A stretch of DNA of 23,299 bases, taken from assembly GCA_020434605.1 (NCBI GenBank), contig JAGRAL010000019.1:1-23299 (forward strand), written 5' to 3'. A model generated the notes under the pieces. That model was not told the origin of the DNA and made no database searches. It saw nothing but the letters and a program-made list of their open reading frames with translations. Of this stretch, positions 8,228 to 15,612 are shown piece by piece; the first letter of the stretch is position 1, and each line of letters opens with the position of its first letter. The stretch comes from Bdellovibrionales bacterium (lineage in GTDB: Bacteria; Bdellovibrionota; Bdellovibrionia; Bdellovibrionales; UBA840). The position numbers and the translations under genes are program-made.

Positions 8228-9130
8228 ATGACGGAGTTTATCCAGCATTTAATAAACGGACTTTCGATAGGTAGTATCTATGCACTAATTGCTCTAGGTT
8301 ACACCATGGTATTTGGAGTTTTAAAGTTAATAAACTTTGCTCATGGTGATATCTATATGCTTGGTGCGTTTTATGGGTACTTCATTTCCCGTTTTTTTTC
8401 ATTAGGAGAAAATCCGTCACTGTTTAGCTTGTTGCTAGCGCTTACATTAACGATGGCAACTTGTGCATTTACTGGCTATTTAATTGAAACATTTGCGTAT
8501 AAACCATTAAGAAAAGCGCCAAGGATCAATGCGCTGATTACCTCTGTCGGTATCTCATTATTTTTAGAGTTCACTGGGCAATTAGTGTTTGGTTCAGACC
8601 CAAAGTTCTTTCCTCAAATTTTTGCGATTAGTGGAGAGTGGGCTATTGGTGACTTAAAGTTTAATCCGCTACAGATCACAGTGTTTATTATCTCATTAAC
8701 ATTGATGGCGATCTTACAGTTTGTAATTTTTAAGACAAGACTCGGTAGAGCCATGAGAGCTGTAAGCTTTAACCATGATCTAGCGAGTCTTATGGGAATT
8801 CCAACGAACCGTATTATCTCTTTTACATTTATGTTGGGATCAGCTCTTGCTGGTGCTGGTGGAGTTTTAGTTGGGCTTGTTTATCCAAAGATAGAACCAT
8901 TAATGGGAGTAATGCCTGGCCTAAAAGCTTTTGTGGCGGCTGTTCTTGGTGGAATAGGAAATGTTACTGGAGCGGTTGTAGGTGCTTTATCATTAGGCCT
9001 TGCCGAAGAGTTTGTTGTAGGTTACTTAGCTCCATCTTTTAGGGATGCACTCGCTTTTACTATTTTGATTTTAGTTTTACTATTTAAGCCGACAGGCCTT
9101 TTTGGTACTAAAACTACGGAGAAGGTATAA
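8228..9130 (+). CDS. livH: branched-chain amino acid ABC transporter permease LivH
   Basis: A 300-residue inner-membrane permease of the LivH family. It opens with the diagnostic GLSIGSIYALIALGYTMVFGVLKLINFAHGDIYMLGA segment (residues about 10-45) and has the family EAA-like loop region around GRAMRAVSFNHDLASLMGI, then ends in FKPTGLFG. About eight hydrophobic segments are visible. It would pair with LivM to form the channel energised by LivG/LivF. It starts 13 bp after the binding-protein stop, and its TAA overlaps the livM ATG by one base (TAATG). Confidence 0.95.
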   Translation: MTEFIQHLINGLSIGSIYALIALGYTMVFGVLKLINFAHGDIYMLGAFYGYFISRFFSLGENPSLFSLLLALTLTMATCAFTGYLIETFAYKPLRKAPRINALITSVGISLFLEFTGQLVFGSDPKFFPQIFAISGEWAIGDLKFNPLQITVFIISLTLMAILQFVIFKTRLGRAMRAVSFNHDLASLMGIPTNRIISFTFMLGSALAGAGGVLVGLVYPKIEPLMGVMPGLKAFVAAVLGGIGNVTGAVVGALSLGLAEEFVVGYLAPSFRDALAFTILILVLLFKPTGLFGTKTTEKV

Positions 9131-10131
9131 TGAAGCAATACCTAATCTGGCTTACAGCTCTTGTTGCTATAGTGATTGTTAACTTTGGATTGATTCCATT
9201 TTTACCTCCTTATTATTACTCGATTTTAATTTATTCAGGTGTAAATATTATTTTGGCCGTGAGCCTTAACTTAGTGAACGGCTTTACTGGTCAGTTTTCG
9301 ATTGGACACGCTGGCTTTATGTCGGTTGGTGCTTACTTGTCAGCTTATATTAGTATCATGATTACTAAGGATAACCCGGATTTGTTGGCTAATCCTGTTA
9401 CAGCAAACCTAATATTTTTAGTTAGCTTAATTGCTGGTGGAGCAGGGTCAGCGATTATCGGTTATTTTGTGGGACTTCCATCTCTAAGGTTGCGAGGTGA
9501 TTACTTGGCAATCGTTACTTTAGGCTTTGGTGAAATCATACGTGTGATGATTTTAAATATCGACGCTATTGGGGGAGCGAGAGGTTTTACGGGAATTCCA
9601 CTTTTATCAAATTTTCTTTGGGTCTATATAGCCGTACTATTTACGCTATTCTTTATATGGAGATTAGTAAACTCTGCACACGGTCGTACATATTTATCAG
9701 TGCGTGAAGACGAAATTGCAGCACAATCTATGGGAGTGAATACAACTAATGCAAAAGTGCAAGCGTTTGTAATTGGAGCTTTTTTTGCTGGTATTGCAGG
9801 TGGCTTGTTTGCTCACTTCTTATTATATCTAAACCCACAGACTTTTGACTTTAACCGTAGTTTTGAAATCATTATTATGGTGGTTTTAGGTGGGGCGGGT
9901 AGTATTTCTGGTTCAGTAGTCGCTGCAATTATATTAACAGTAATAAGAGAAGCGCTTCGCCCTATTCAAGAAATCACTCGTATCGATTTTAGAATGAGTA
10001 TTTACTCACTATTCTTGATTATCTTGATGTTAAACAGACCGAATGGATTGTTTGGTACTAAAGAAATATTTAATTTTATGTCCTCAAAAATGAGAAGACT
10101 ATTTTTAGGTAAAGAGGACACAGCAACATGA
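9130..10131 (+). CDS. livM: branched-chain amino acid ABC transporter permease LivM
   Basis: A 333-residue permease, the second membrane subunit. Recognisable family blocks are NLVNGFTGQFSIGHAGFMSVGAY (about 48-70), LPSLRLRGDYLAIVTLGFGEIIR, GGARGFTGIP, the coupling loop GRTYLSVREDEIAAQSMGVN and RPNGLFG at the end. Strongly hydrophobic with about ten segments. It overlaps livH by one base and livG by four (ATGA), so the operon is translationally coupled throughout. The C-terminal tail is basic (SSKMRRLFLGKE) and cytoplasmic. Confidence 0.95.
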   Translation: MKQYLIWLTALVAIVIVNFGLIPFLPPYYYSILIYSGVNIILAVSLNLVNGFTGQFSIGHAGFMSVGAYLSAYISIMITKDNPDLLANPVTANLIFLVSLIAGGAGSAIIGYFVGLPSLRLRGDYLAIVTLGFGEIIRVMILNIDAIGGARGFTGIPLLSNFLWVYIAVLFTLFFIWRLVNSAHGRTYLSVREDEIAAQSMGVNTTNAKVQAFVIGAFFAGIAGGLFAHFLLYLNPQTFDFNRSFEIIIMVVLGGAGSISGSVVAAIILTVIREALRPIQEITRIDFRMSIYSLFLIILMLNRPNGLFGTKEIFNFMSSKMRRLFLGKEDTAT

Positions 10132-10910
10132 GTGAATTAGCTCTTAATGTATCAAAGTTAACTATGCAGTTTGGCGGTTTAAAGGCAGTTTCTGACTTAG
10201 ATCTTCAAATTTCTAAAGGTAGCATTTTTGGATTAATCGGTCCCAATGGTGCCGGCAAGACAACGGTTTTTAATATGCTTACAGGCGTATATCAACCTAC
10301 GCTTGGATCTATACAGATATTTGGTAAAAGCAGCGTTGGCTTTCCTCCACATAAAATTATGTGCTTTGGAGTGGCAAGAACGTTTCAAAACATTCGTCTA
10401 TTTAAAGATCTAAGTGTTCATAAAAACTTATTGATATCTATCGATCAAAACCCTGCAAGAAAAAAATACTCTCTGCTTTCATCCATCTTAAGAACTTCAG
10501 CCTATGAGGCAGACTTAAGAGATAAGCAAAGAGAGGTAAAAAAGCTTCTTAAAATTTTTGATTTAGAAAACAGAGAATTTGAGTTAGCTAAAAATTTACC
10601 CTATGGCGATCAAAGACGACTTGAAATTTTACGTGCGATGGCGACTGGTGCAAAATTACTTCTGTTAGATGAGCCGGCAGCTGGTTTAAACCCAAATGAA
10701 ACAACAAAACTAATGACTACGATCTCTCACATAAGAGATGAGTACGGAATCACTATTTTGCTCATTGAGCATGATATGAAATTAGTAATGAGTATTTGTG
10801 AGAGAATTGCTGTTTTGGATTACGGAGTTAAAATTGCCGAGGGTAACGCTAAAGAAATACAGTCCAACCCAAAAGTGATTGAGGCGTATTTAGGGAAGGC
10901 GAAAGAATGA
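10128..10910 (+). CDS. livG: branched-chain amino acid ABC transporter ATPase LivG
   Basis: A 260-residue cytoplasmic ATPase. The Walker A motif GPNGAGKT is at 38-45, the FGVARTFQNIRLF Q-loop region at 81-93, a signature PYGDQRRLEI at 159-168 (LivG proteins normally have LSYG.QR instead of LSGGQ), Walker B LLLLDEP at 178-184, and the switch His216 in IEHDM. The extra helical stretch between Q-loop and signature is typical of LivG. It forms a heterodimer with LivF beneath LivH/LivM. Starts in an ATGA overlap with livM and ends in an ATGA overlap with livF. Confidence 0.95.
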   Translation: MSELALNVSKLTMQFGGLKAVSDLDLQISKGSIFGLIGPNGAGKTTVFNMLTGVYQPTLGSIQIFGKSSVGFPPHKIMCFGVARTFQNIRLFKDLSVHKNLLISIDQNPARKKYSLLSSILRTSAYEADLRDKQREVKKLLKIFDLENREFELAKNLPYGDQRRLEILRAMATGAKLLLLDEPAAGLNPNETTKLMTTISHIRDEYGITILLIEHDMKLVMSICERIAVLDYGVKIAEGNAKEIQSNPKVIEAYLGKAKE

Positions 10911-11626
10911 GTCACGATATCATTTTAAAAGTTGATAATATATCTGTGAAGTACGGCGTGATCGAAGCCGTTCGAAATATTTCTTTTGATTTAAGAAAAG
11001 GTGAAATTTTATCTTTAATTGGTTCAAACGGTGCTGGTAAGACAACTACACTTAAAGCGATATCTTCACTTTTGCCACTTGCTTCTGGGCAAATTCTACT
11101 TAGAAACGAAAGAATTGATACTCTTCAACCTCATGAGATTGTTAAAAGACGTTTGTCGCAAGCTCCTGAGGGGCGAGGTATCTTTTTAAATCTAAGTGTA
11201 GAAGAGAATTTAGATTTAGGTGCATGGACGGTTAAAGACACTAGTACCTATGACCGTGACCTTGAGCATGCCTTTGAGTTATTTCCTAGATTAAAAGAAA
11301 GACGTAAACAAAGTGCTGGAACTCTTTCTGGTGGTGAACAACAGATGTTAACGATTGCTAGATCGTTAATGGCGCACCCTGAAATATTACTTTTAGACGA
11401 ACCAAGTTTAGGGTTAGCACCTCAAATCATTGAAGCTATTTTTAATATCATTGAAAAGATCAATAAAGAAGGCACGACAGTCTTGCTCGTCGAGCAAAAT
11501 GCTCTTCAGGCTCTTCAAATTTCTCATCGTGGCATTGTTTTAGAGACGGGTAATATTGTTTTACAAGGTGATGCTAAGGACTTATTAAAGTCAGATGAAA
11601 TTCGTAAAGCTTACCTGGGTGAATAA
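10907..11626 (+). CDS. livF: branched-chain amino acid ABC transporter ATPase LivF
   Basis: A 239-residue ATPase, partner of LivG. Walker A GSNGAGKT (39-46), Q-loop QAPEGRGIF (85-93), signature LSGGEQQML (140-148), Walker B ILLLDEPSLGLAP (160-172) and VEQNA in place of the switch His (LivF family hallmark). It is the last gene of the operon; its stop is only 2 bp from the stop of the convergent hydrolase, with no obvious terminator hairpin between them. Confidence 0.95.
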   Translation: MSHDIILKVDNISVKYGVIEAVRNISFDLRKGEILSLIGSNGAGKTTTLKAISSLLPLASGQILLRNERIDTLQPHEIVKRRLSQAPEGRGIFLNLSVEENLDLGAWTVKDTSTYDRDLEHAFELFPRLKERRKQSAGTLSGGEQQMLTIARSLMAHPEILLLDEPSLGLAPQIIEAIFNIIEKINKEGTTVLLVEQNALQALQISHRGIVLETGNIVLQGDAKDLLKSDEIRKAYLGE

Positions 11627-11628
11627 AA

Positions 11629-12834
11629 TTAAAAAACCAATTGGCAAGCTTGAGTTAGATCCCACTTTTTCTTTGGATTAATTTCGGTTAAAATAATTTC
11701 GGCTAATGTCGGCGCACTTGCCCCAAAAAAACCAGACATATGTGTCATACCATTTATGATGTGGGGATATCCAAGGTGGCTCGCCTCAACTGTATTAAAG
11801 CGCTCTAAGCCTAAGATATCTTTACTGCCAGAAATAATTGTTATTGGAAATCGTTTTGCGGCTGTATTTTGATTTAAGTAAGCTGTCGCGATGTCTAAAC
11901 CTTCTCTGGTAGTAAAACCTTCCGTGATAAAACGTTTTAGGTCATTCACAGTGTCCTTTTCTAATCTTTCGGAAGCGGCTGTTGAAAAGCTATCGGCAAC
12001 ATTTGATCCGTGAAAATCAGCTGACATGACTACATCAGATAAAACAAAGTCTGCAGCTCGTAAGCCAATGCTAGTAACTAGATTAGCAAGGGGTAAGCTA
12101 GAAGCTCTATATCTAAACTCTTTAAATATAGGGTTGTCTGTTAGTTTTGCTAAGACGGGAATGGCATTTAAAATAATAAACTGTCCCTTTGCTATTTTCC
12201 ATTTTTCGCTAAGGCTTAAACTTAAATCAAAATTCTCTAGTTTTGAAATTACTGGAGAGGGACTGTTAACTACAATTCCTTTTGCTACCATTCTTTGAAG
12301 TTTTGCTCTTAGTTGTGGACTGATTTTATGGCTACCATCTTTTATGTCCGGCCCTGTAGACACCGCTCTTACAAGTAATCCTCCCAAAGAGTGTCCTACA
12401 AGAATGACGGGTTTTTTGTGGATTTGGTAAACAGCTTCAATAAAGGCGATAAGATCATTGATGTGTCTATCAAAGCTAAATTGTCCGGGGTAGTCTTGGC
12501 GTTGTCTGCTGTAACCTGACCTGAGCTCTCCTTGTCCTTGTCCTGCTAATGAATAGGCATATGGTTTCATGCCGTTGTTAGCAAGAATAGCAGCTACATC
12601 CCCGTAGTAGGCAGCAGAGCTAAAGTAGCCTGGGACCAATACGACTGGATTGCTATTTTTTGCTCCTAAAGTAAATCCCTTTAAGATAATGCCATCAGGG
12701 CGAGTAAAATGAATACTTTTAGCTTCTTGTAGAGAGGTAGGAACACCTCGTGCTGTTTGAAAATTTGCTACATTAATGTCAGCAAAAAGCGAAAGGCTAA
12801 GTAGAGTCCATAAAATGTGCAGCATAGGGAACAT
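11629..12834 (-). CDS. exported alpha/beta hydrolase (lipase/esterase-like)
   Basis: A 401-residue serine hydrolase with a signal peptide (hydrophobic about 5-17, likely cut after LFA). The core is intact: VVLVPGYFSSAAYY (64-77), nucleophile Ser149 in VGHSLGG, acid Asp339 in SGSKDILG and His365 in NGMTHMSGFF. A long insertion (about 165-300) between the nucleophile and the acid forms a cap. Secreted or periplasmic lipid/ester hydrolysis is the likely role; the substrate is unknown. Two starts, 12834 and 12825, are possible and neither has a clear SD. Convergent with livF. Confidence 0.8.
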   Translation of the reverse strand: MFPMLHILWTLLSLSLFADINVANFQTARGVPTSLQEAKSIHFTRPDGIILKGFTLGAKNSNPVVLVPGYFSSAAYYGDVAAILANNGMKPYAYSLAGQGQGELRSGYSRQRQDYPGQFSFDRHINDLIAFIEAVYQIHKKPVILVGHSLGGLLVRAVSTGPDIKDGSHKISPQLRAKLQRMVAKGIVVNSPSPVISKLENFDLSLSLSEKWKIAKGQFIILNAIPVLAKLTDNPIFKEFRYRASSLPLANLVTSIGLRAADFVLSDVVMSADFHGSNVADSFSTAASERLEKDTVNDLKRFITEGFTTREGLDIATAYLNQNTAAKRFPITIISGSKDILGLERFNTVEASHLGYPHIINGMTHMSGFFGASAPTLAEIILTEINPKKKWDLTQACQLVF

Positions 12835-12860
12835 ATAACAAATACGCAGAGTTCTCGCTA

Positions 12861-12902
12861 TTAGGAATTGAAAACTAGAAAAGTTTTCAGTTTGCTGCCT
12901 AA
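12861..12902. repeat. inverted repeat in a divergent intergenic region
   Basis: GAAAACT (12870-12876) and AGTTTTC (12882-12888) form a stem around a 5-base loop. It extends outward with one G-U pair, and TTAGG (12861-12865) pairs with CCTAA (12898-12902) across a 5-base bulge. It lies between the starts of the divergent hydrolase (-) and DUF3011 (+) genes, where an operator or structured leader is more likely than a terminator. Confidence 0.5.
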
Positions 12903-12973
12903 TTCATATACGGTACTGACTTGGTATTCATTTTGCTTTTAGTATTCCCATAGAGTTCAAAAAAGGGGGACTT

Positions 12974-13405
12974 ATGAATAAAATAAAGTTAATGGGCATA
13001 ATGGTACTAGCAGCTAGTAGTTTTGGTGCCACTTTGCCACAAGAAGCTGTTGCAAGTGACATCTCTGTTTGCGTAAGCGGAGTATGTGTACAAAGACAAC
13101 GTGATGGAACAGGCGTTGATTTACGTCCTGATTTTAGGCATCCGCCGGGAAGAAATAGACCGCCAAGAAGACCTCCGCCGCGTCGCTGGCCAGACCCAGT
13201 TCGTGGATATGAGTTTATTACTTGTGAGTCTATCGATCAAAGAACAGATGAGTGTTACTTTAATCCAAGATGGGTACGTCGTGTAACTTTAGATCGTCAA
13301 CACTCTCGTGCACCTTGTATTGCGGGTCGTACTTACGGAATTCAAAGAGACAGCGTTTGGGTTACAAACGGTTGCCGTGCAACTTTCGTAATCGATCGTT
13401 ACTAG
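12974..13405 (+). CDS. exported DUF3011-type protein with Pro/Arg linker
   Basis: A 143-residue secreted or periplasmic protein. A signal peptide (1-28, AVAS) is followed by a short segment with CVSGVC (Cys33, Cys38), a Pro/Arg-rich linker (about 56-76) and a C-terminal module with CES, DEC, APC and NGCRATF (Cys84, 94, 115, 134). The last module matches DUF3011: CES....C......V....Q.S..PC..G...G.....VWV..GCRA.F. The six cysteines could form three disulfides. Function of DUF3011 is unknown. A strong SD (AAAAAAGGGGG) lies just upstream of the ATG. No operon partner is certain, although another small exported protein follows on the same strand. Confidence 0.75.
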   Translation: MNKIKLMGIMVLAASSFGATLPQEAVASDISVCVSGVCVQRQRDGTGVDLRPDFRHPPGRNRPPRRPPPRRWPDPVRGYEFITCESIDQRTDECYFNPRWVRRVTLDRQHSRAPCIAGRTYGIQRDSVWVTNGCRATFVIDRY

Positions 13406-13421
13406 TTCTTTAGATTTATAT

Positions 13422-13450
13422 ACACATCCGGGCTCTATGTTCGGATGTGT
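13422..13450 (+). terminator. stem-loop between two small exported-protein genes
   Basis: ACACATCCG (13422-13430) and CGGATGTGT (13442-13450) form a perfect 9-bp stem with an 11-base loop, 16 bases after the DUF3011 stop. The tail GATTTTGAGG has only four T residues and includes the SD of the next gene, so this may be a weak terminator, an mRNA 3'-end stabiliser or a leader structure. Confidence 0.5.
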
Positions 13451-13464
13451 GATTTTGAGGGCTT

Positions 13465-13752
13465 ATGAAAAGAATTCTTTTAATTATCAGTAGTATTTTA
13501 TTTTTTAGTGTGGCTCAAGCGAGCCAATCTAGTGACGATATTACAGCAATATTACAAGATGCAAGAGTAATTCATTTAATGGGCGATGCAGAGATTCGTA
13601 ATATTACAAATCTAAATGGTAGACGCTATGAGCTAGCTTTTGGAAATTGCATAGTTCACATAAGGGTCTCATCGATCTGTGCGCCGATGCCAGGTGGCCC
13701 ATGTGCAACTGAGATTAGTTGGGATTCCGGTTCTGTAAGCTGTTTACCGTAG
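13465..13752 (+). CDS. small exported cysteine-containing protein
   Basis: A 95-residue protein with a clear signal peptide (MKRILLIISSILFFSVAQAS, cleavage after AQA). The mature part of about 76 residues has four cysteines (62, 72, 80, 93), suggesting two disulfides in the periplasm or medium, and an LMGDAEIRNITNLNGRRYELAFGNC stretch that I do not recognise. GAGG lies 4 bases before the ATG. It follows the DUF3011 gene after a stem-loop and ends 11 bp before the convergent lipoprotein gene. Confidence 0.6.
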   Translation: MKRILLIISSILFFSVAQASQSSDDITAILQDARVIHLMGDAEIRNITNLNGRRYELAFGNCIVHIRVSSICAPMPGGPCATEISWDSGSVSCLP

Positions 13753-13763
13753 GGCTTTACTAT

Positions 13764-14546
13764 TTACCATCTGTAGCTAAAAGCTGCGCCCCACACAAAA
13801 TCTTCGACTTCTTTGGCTATGCTTTCTGGAGCCGTGGTTTTTTTGTAGTTAATTTTTGTATAAGCGGCCTCAAGATTTGTATGAAAAGCATCTGTACCAA
13901 ACTGCAAGCCTAACAAAATATTTTTTTGGTCTCCTTCACCTTCCATATCCACCGTACGAGTAGTGACTCCCGCATCCGTTTTATCTACTACAACATCAGT
14001 ATCAAACTTAGTAAACCAAGGGCCTAGATAAATTAGTACGTTATCAGAGGGACGATATCCCAAAAGTAAAAAGTATTCATGACCGCTAAATTTAATAGTG
14101 GTTTCAATTTCAGTAGACGTTGTGTCATCTGATTCTGTGATAACAGAGGCAGAAGTAGAAGTTAAAATGCCAGCGCCAACTGCTAGGGAGAAAGATTTTG
14201 CTTTTGCTGAGGCGACACTATCACCTAGTATTTGGTATTTCAGTCCTAGTGAATCATAACTATTGTAGTTAATAATATAGTAAACATCTAAGCTCTTGAT
14301 TAAATTTAGCTCGATACCAATCTGTGCTCCTGAGTCTTCAGTGATTTCGGGGTCAGTGGTTGGACTATCACTAAACTTGGATTCTACCACCTCAATTTCA
14401 CTGCCTCCATGACCGCCTAAAGTGACTCTACCACGTAAAAAAGAATCACCTTGAGCCTCGGGGCTAATAAAGCGATTAGCAGGGACCTGGATGGTTATTG
14501 ATGTACATGCGGTAAGTAGAATTGATAAAAGTAATAGTAATTTCAT
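13764..14546 (-). CDS. putative outer-membrane lipoprotein / beta-barrel protein
   Basis: A 260-residue protein with a lipoprotein signal (LLLLLSILLTAC, Cys14). The rest alternates in a beta-like way (SLAVGAGILTST, EYFLLLGYRPSDNVLIYLGPWFTKF, NILLGLQFGTDAFHTNLEAAYTKINY) and ends in FSYRW, a terminal-aromatic signature of outer-membrane beta proteins. A lipobox together with a barrel-like body is unusual, so either the Cys is incidental to a normal signal peptide or this is a lipid-anchored beta protein. No family recognised. A perfect -10 box sits directly before the ATG. Confidence 0.6.
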   Translation of the reverse strand: MKLLLLLSILLTACTSITIQVPANRFISPEAQGDSFLRGRVTLGGHGGSEIEVVESKFSDSPTTDPEITEDSGAQIGIELNLIKSLDVYYIINYNSYDSLGLKYQILGDSVASAKAKSFSLAVGAGILTSTSASVITESDDTTSTEIETTIKFSGHEYFLLLGYRPSDNVLIYLGPWFTKFDTDVVVDKTDAGVTTRTVDMEGEGDQKNILLGLQFGTDAFHTNLEAAYTKINYKKTTAPESIAKEVEDFVWGAAFSYRW

Positions 14547-14552
14547 ACCTAA

Positions 14553-14558
14553 ATTATA
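14553..14558 (-). promoter_or_regulatory. candidate -10 box abutting the start codon
   Basis: On the minus strand a perfect TATAAT ends 6 bases before the ATG of the lipoprotein gene, inside the inverted repeat ACCTA-N5-TAGGT (14547-14561). Transcription from it would start at or beside the ATG, giving a leaderless mRNA. No consensus -35 is evident. Confidence 0.35.
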
Positions 14559-14634
14559 GGTTTAAATTTGATGAAATGGGAAGATGATTTTACCAGATAG
14601 GGTTTAGTGAGGTGAGGGATTTAGTTTAACTACT

Positions 14635-14667
14635 AGCGTCCTAATTCATAAGTAGATTTAGGACGCT
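14635..14667 (-). terminator. stem-loop downstream of the small exported-protein gene
   Basis: AGCGTCCTAA (14635-14644) and TTAGGACGCT (14658-14667) form a perfect 10-bp stem with a 13-base loop, starting 9 bases after the stop of the minus-strand gene at 14677. The following sequence (minus strand AGTAGTTAAACT) is not a real T tract, so termination efficiency is uncertain. Confidence 0.5.
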
Positions 14668-14676
14668 GTGATCACT

Positions 14677-15015
14677 TTAGTTTTGTGAAAATTCACCTTT
14701 AGCATTCATTTGAATGACACACTTTGTGTTTACAGTAAGTTTGTTGCAGCTGATTTGCTGGCCTACTTTTGTCTTACGGTTTGTGCGTACTTGTTTCATT
14801 GCTTTATATAGTTCATTAGCGGCATCGCCTGTAATAATCATAGTGGAAACACCTTCTTCTGTGTCTACAGTCACTTTACCTTCAGGAAGTTTATTAGGAT
14901 TAGGTCTATTGCCCCATCCTGAACCCCAGCCTGGGCAAGGTGAAACTTGGCATGCCATGGCTATTGTTGCCACAAATTGAATAACGATTGTACTAGCTAA
15001 AATTTTAAATTTCAT
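14677..15015 (-). CDS. small exported protein, unknown function
   Basis: A 112-residue protein with a signal peptide (1-21, likely cut at AMA|CQ). The mature N-terminus is CQVSPCPGWGSGWGNRPNPN, a Gly/Trp/Pro-rich stretch. It continues with a basic segment (KQVRTNRKTKVGQQ) and a C-terminal pair of cysteines (90, 99); with Cys22 and Cys27 there are four. I do not recognise a family. A very strong SD (AAAGGGGG) precedes the ATG with 4 bases of spacing, so high expression is plausible. Monocistronic, with its own stem-loop downstream. Confidence 0.6.
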   Translation of the reverse strand: MKFKILASTIVIQFVATIAMACQVSPCPGWGSGWGNRPNPNKLPEGKVTVDTEEGVSTMIITGDAANELYKAMKQVRTNRKTKVGQQISCNKLTVNTKCVIQMNAKGEFSQN

Positions 15016-15072
15016 AGGACCCCCTTTAATGCGGAGAAAGATATAAAACTTAGGTAAAAATAGATAGGGGAC

Positions 15073-15100
15073 TTTAGAGAGCTAAAAAATATTCTCTAAA
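15073..15100. repeat. stem-loop in the gap between two minus-strand genes
   Basis: TTTAGAGA (15073-15080) and TCTCTAAA (15093-15100) form an 8-bp stem with a 12-base loop, 34 bases past the stop of the DUF4442 gene. There is no T tract after it on the minus strand, so it could be an mRNA end structure or part of the promoter region of the next gene. Confidence 0.35.
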
Positions 15101-15134
15101 TTTCGCTATATAAATTTCAATGAATTGATTAAAC

Positions 15135-15581
15135 TCACTTCTTTCTAATATAGACAAGGCGAGTCACTTCAGCGATTACTTCGCTAGCCTCATCTTTAAC
15201 TTCTACTTTAAATTCAATGTCCATTTTTTCTTGGTTTTGAAGGGTCGTGCGGATGTGATTTAAAGTGTCTTCGTCTAGTTTAAAGTGTGCTGTAACCTTT
15301 GTTTTTCCAGGTTTCTTAAATCGAATACTCGCAGACTTATCCCAGACAATATATTCTTTCCCTAGAGCTTCAAGCAGCATAAGCATATAAAAAGGGTCAG
15401 TCATAGAAAATAGTGTGCCGCCATATTGTGTTTTTACATAGTTTTGGTTCCAAAAATGTAACTTAGATTCAACAATAACTTCTTTAAAATCATCAGCTAC
15501 AAATTTTACTTTTATGCCAGCTCCTAAAAAGGGCGGCCAATATGACATCAATTTAAAAAAAGTAGATTTCTTCATACCCAC
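15135..15581 (-). CDS. DUF4442 hotdog-fold protein (thioesterase-like)
   Basis: A 148-residue cytoplasmic protein. The pattern of YWPPFLGAGIKV..VADDF.EVIVE.KL.FWNQNYVKTQYGGTLFSMTDPFYMLMLLEALG fits DUF4442, a hotdog-fold group related to acyl-CoA thioesterases: the NQNYV..QYGG segment takes the place of the N.HG..HGG motif of PaaI-type enzymes. A function in acyl-CoA or acyl-ACP hydrolysis is plausible but not shown. The GTG at 15581 opens the frame; the ATG at 15575 (MKKSTF) is an equally good start, and neither has a good SD. It lies between two unrelated minus-strand genes. A thiolase encoded 2 kb away also acts on acyl-CoA, but nothing ties them. Confidence 0.7.
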   Translation of the reverse strand: MGMKKSTFFKLMSYWPPFLGAGIKVKFVADDFKEVIVESKLHFWNQNYVKTQYGGTLFSMTDPFYMLMLLEALGKEYIVWDKSASIRFKKPGKTKVTAHFKLDEDTLNHIRTTLQNQEKMDIEFKVEVKDEASEVIAEVTRLVYIRKK

Positions 15582-15612
15582 TTATAAAAAAATGCCAGGT
15601 TAATGGCAAACA

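Noticed and set aside
12026..12298. Plus-strand ORF within the exported hydrolase gene
   Set aside because: It lies entirely inside a well-supported minus-strand gene and shows no recognisable motif.
13086..13286. Alternative-frame ORF inside the DUF3011 gene
   Set aside because: It overlaps the Pro/Arg-rich and DUF3011 coding frame, lacks an SD and signal, and reads as an out-of-frame by-product.
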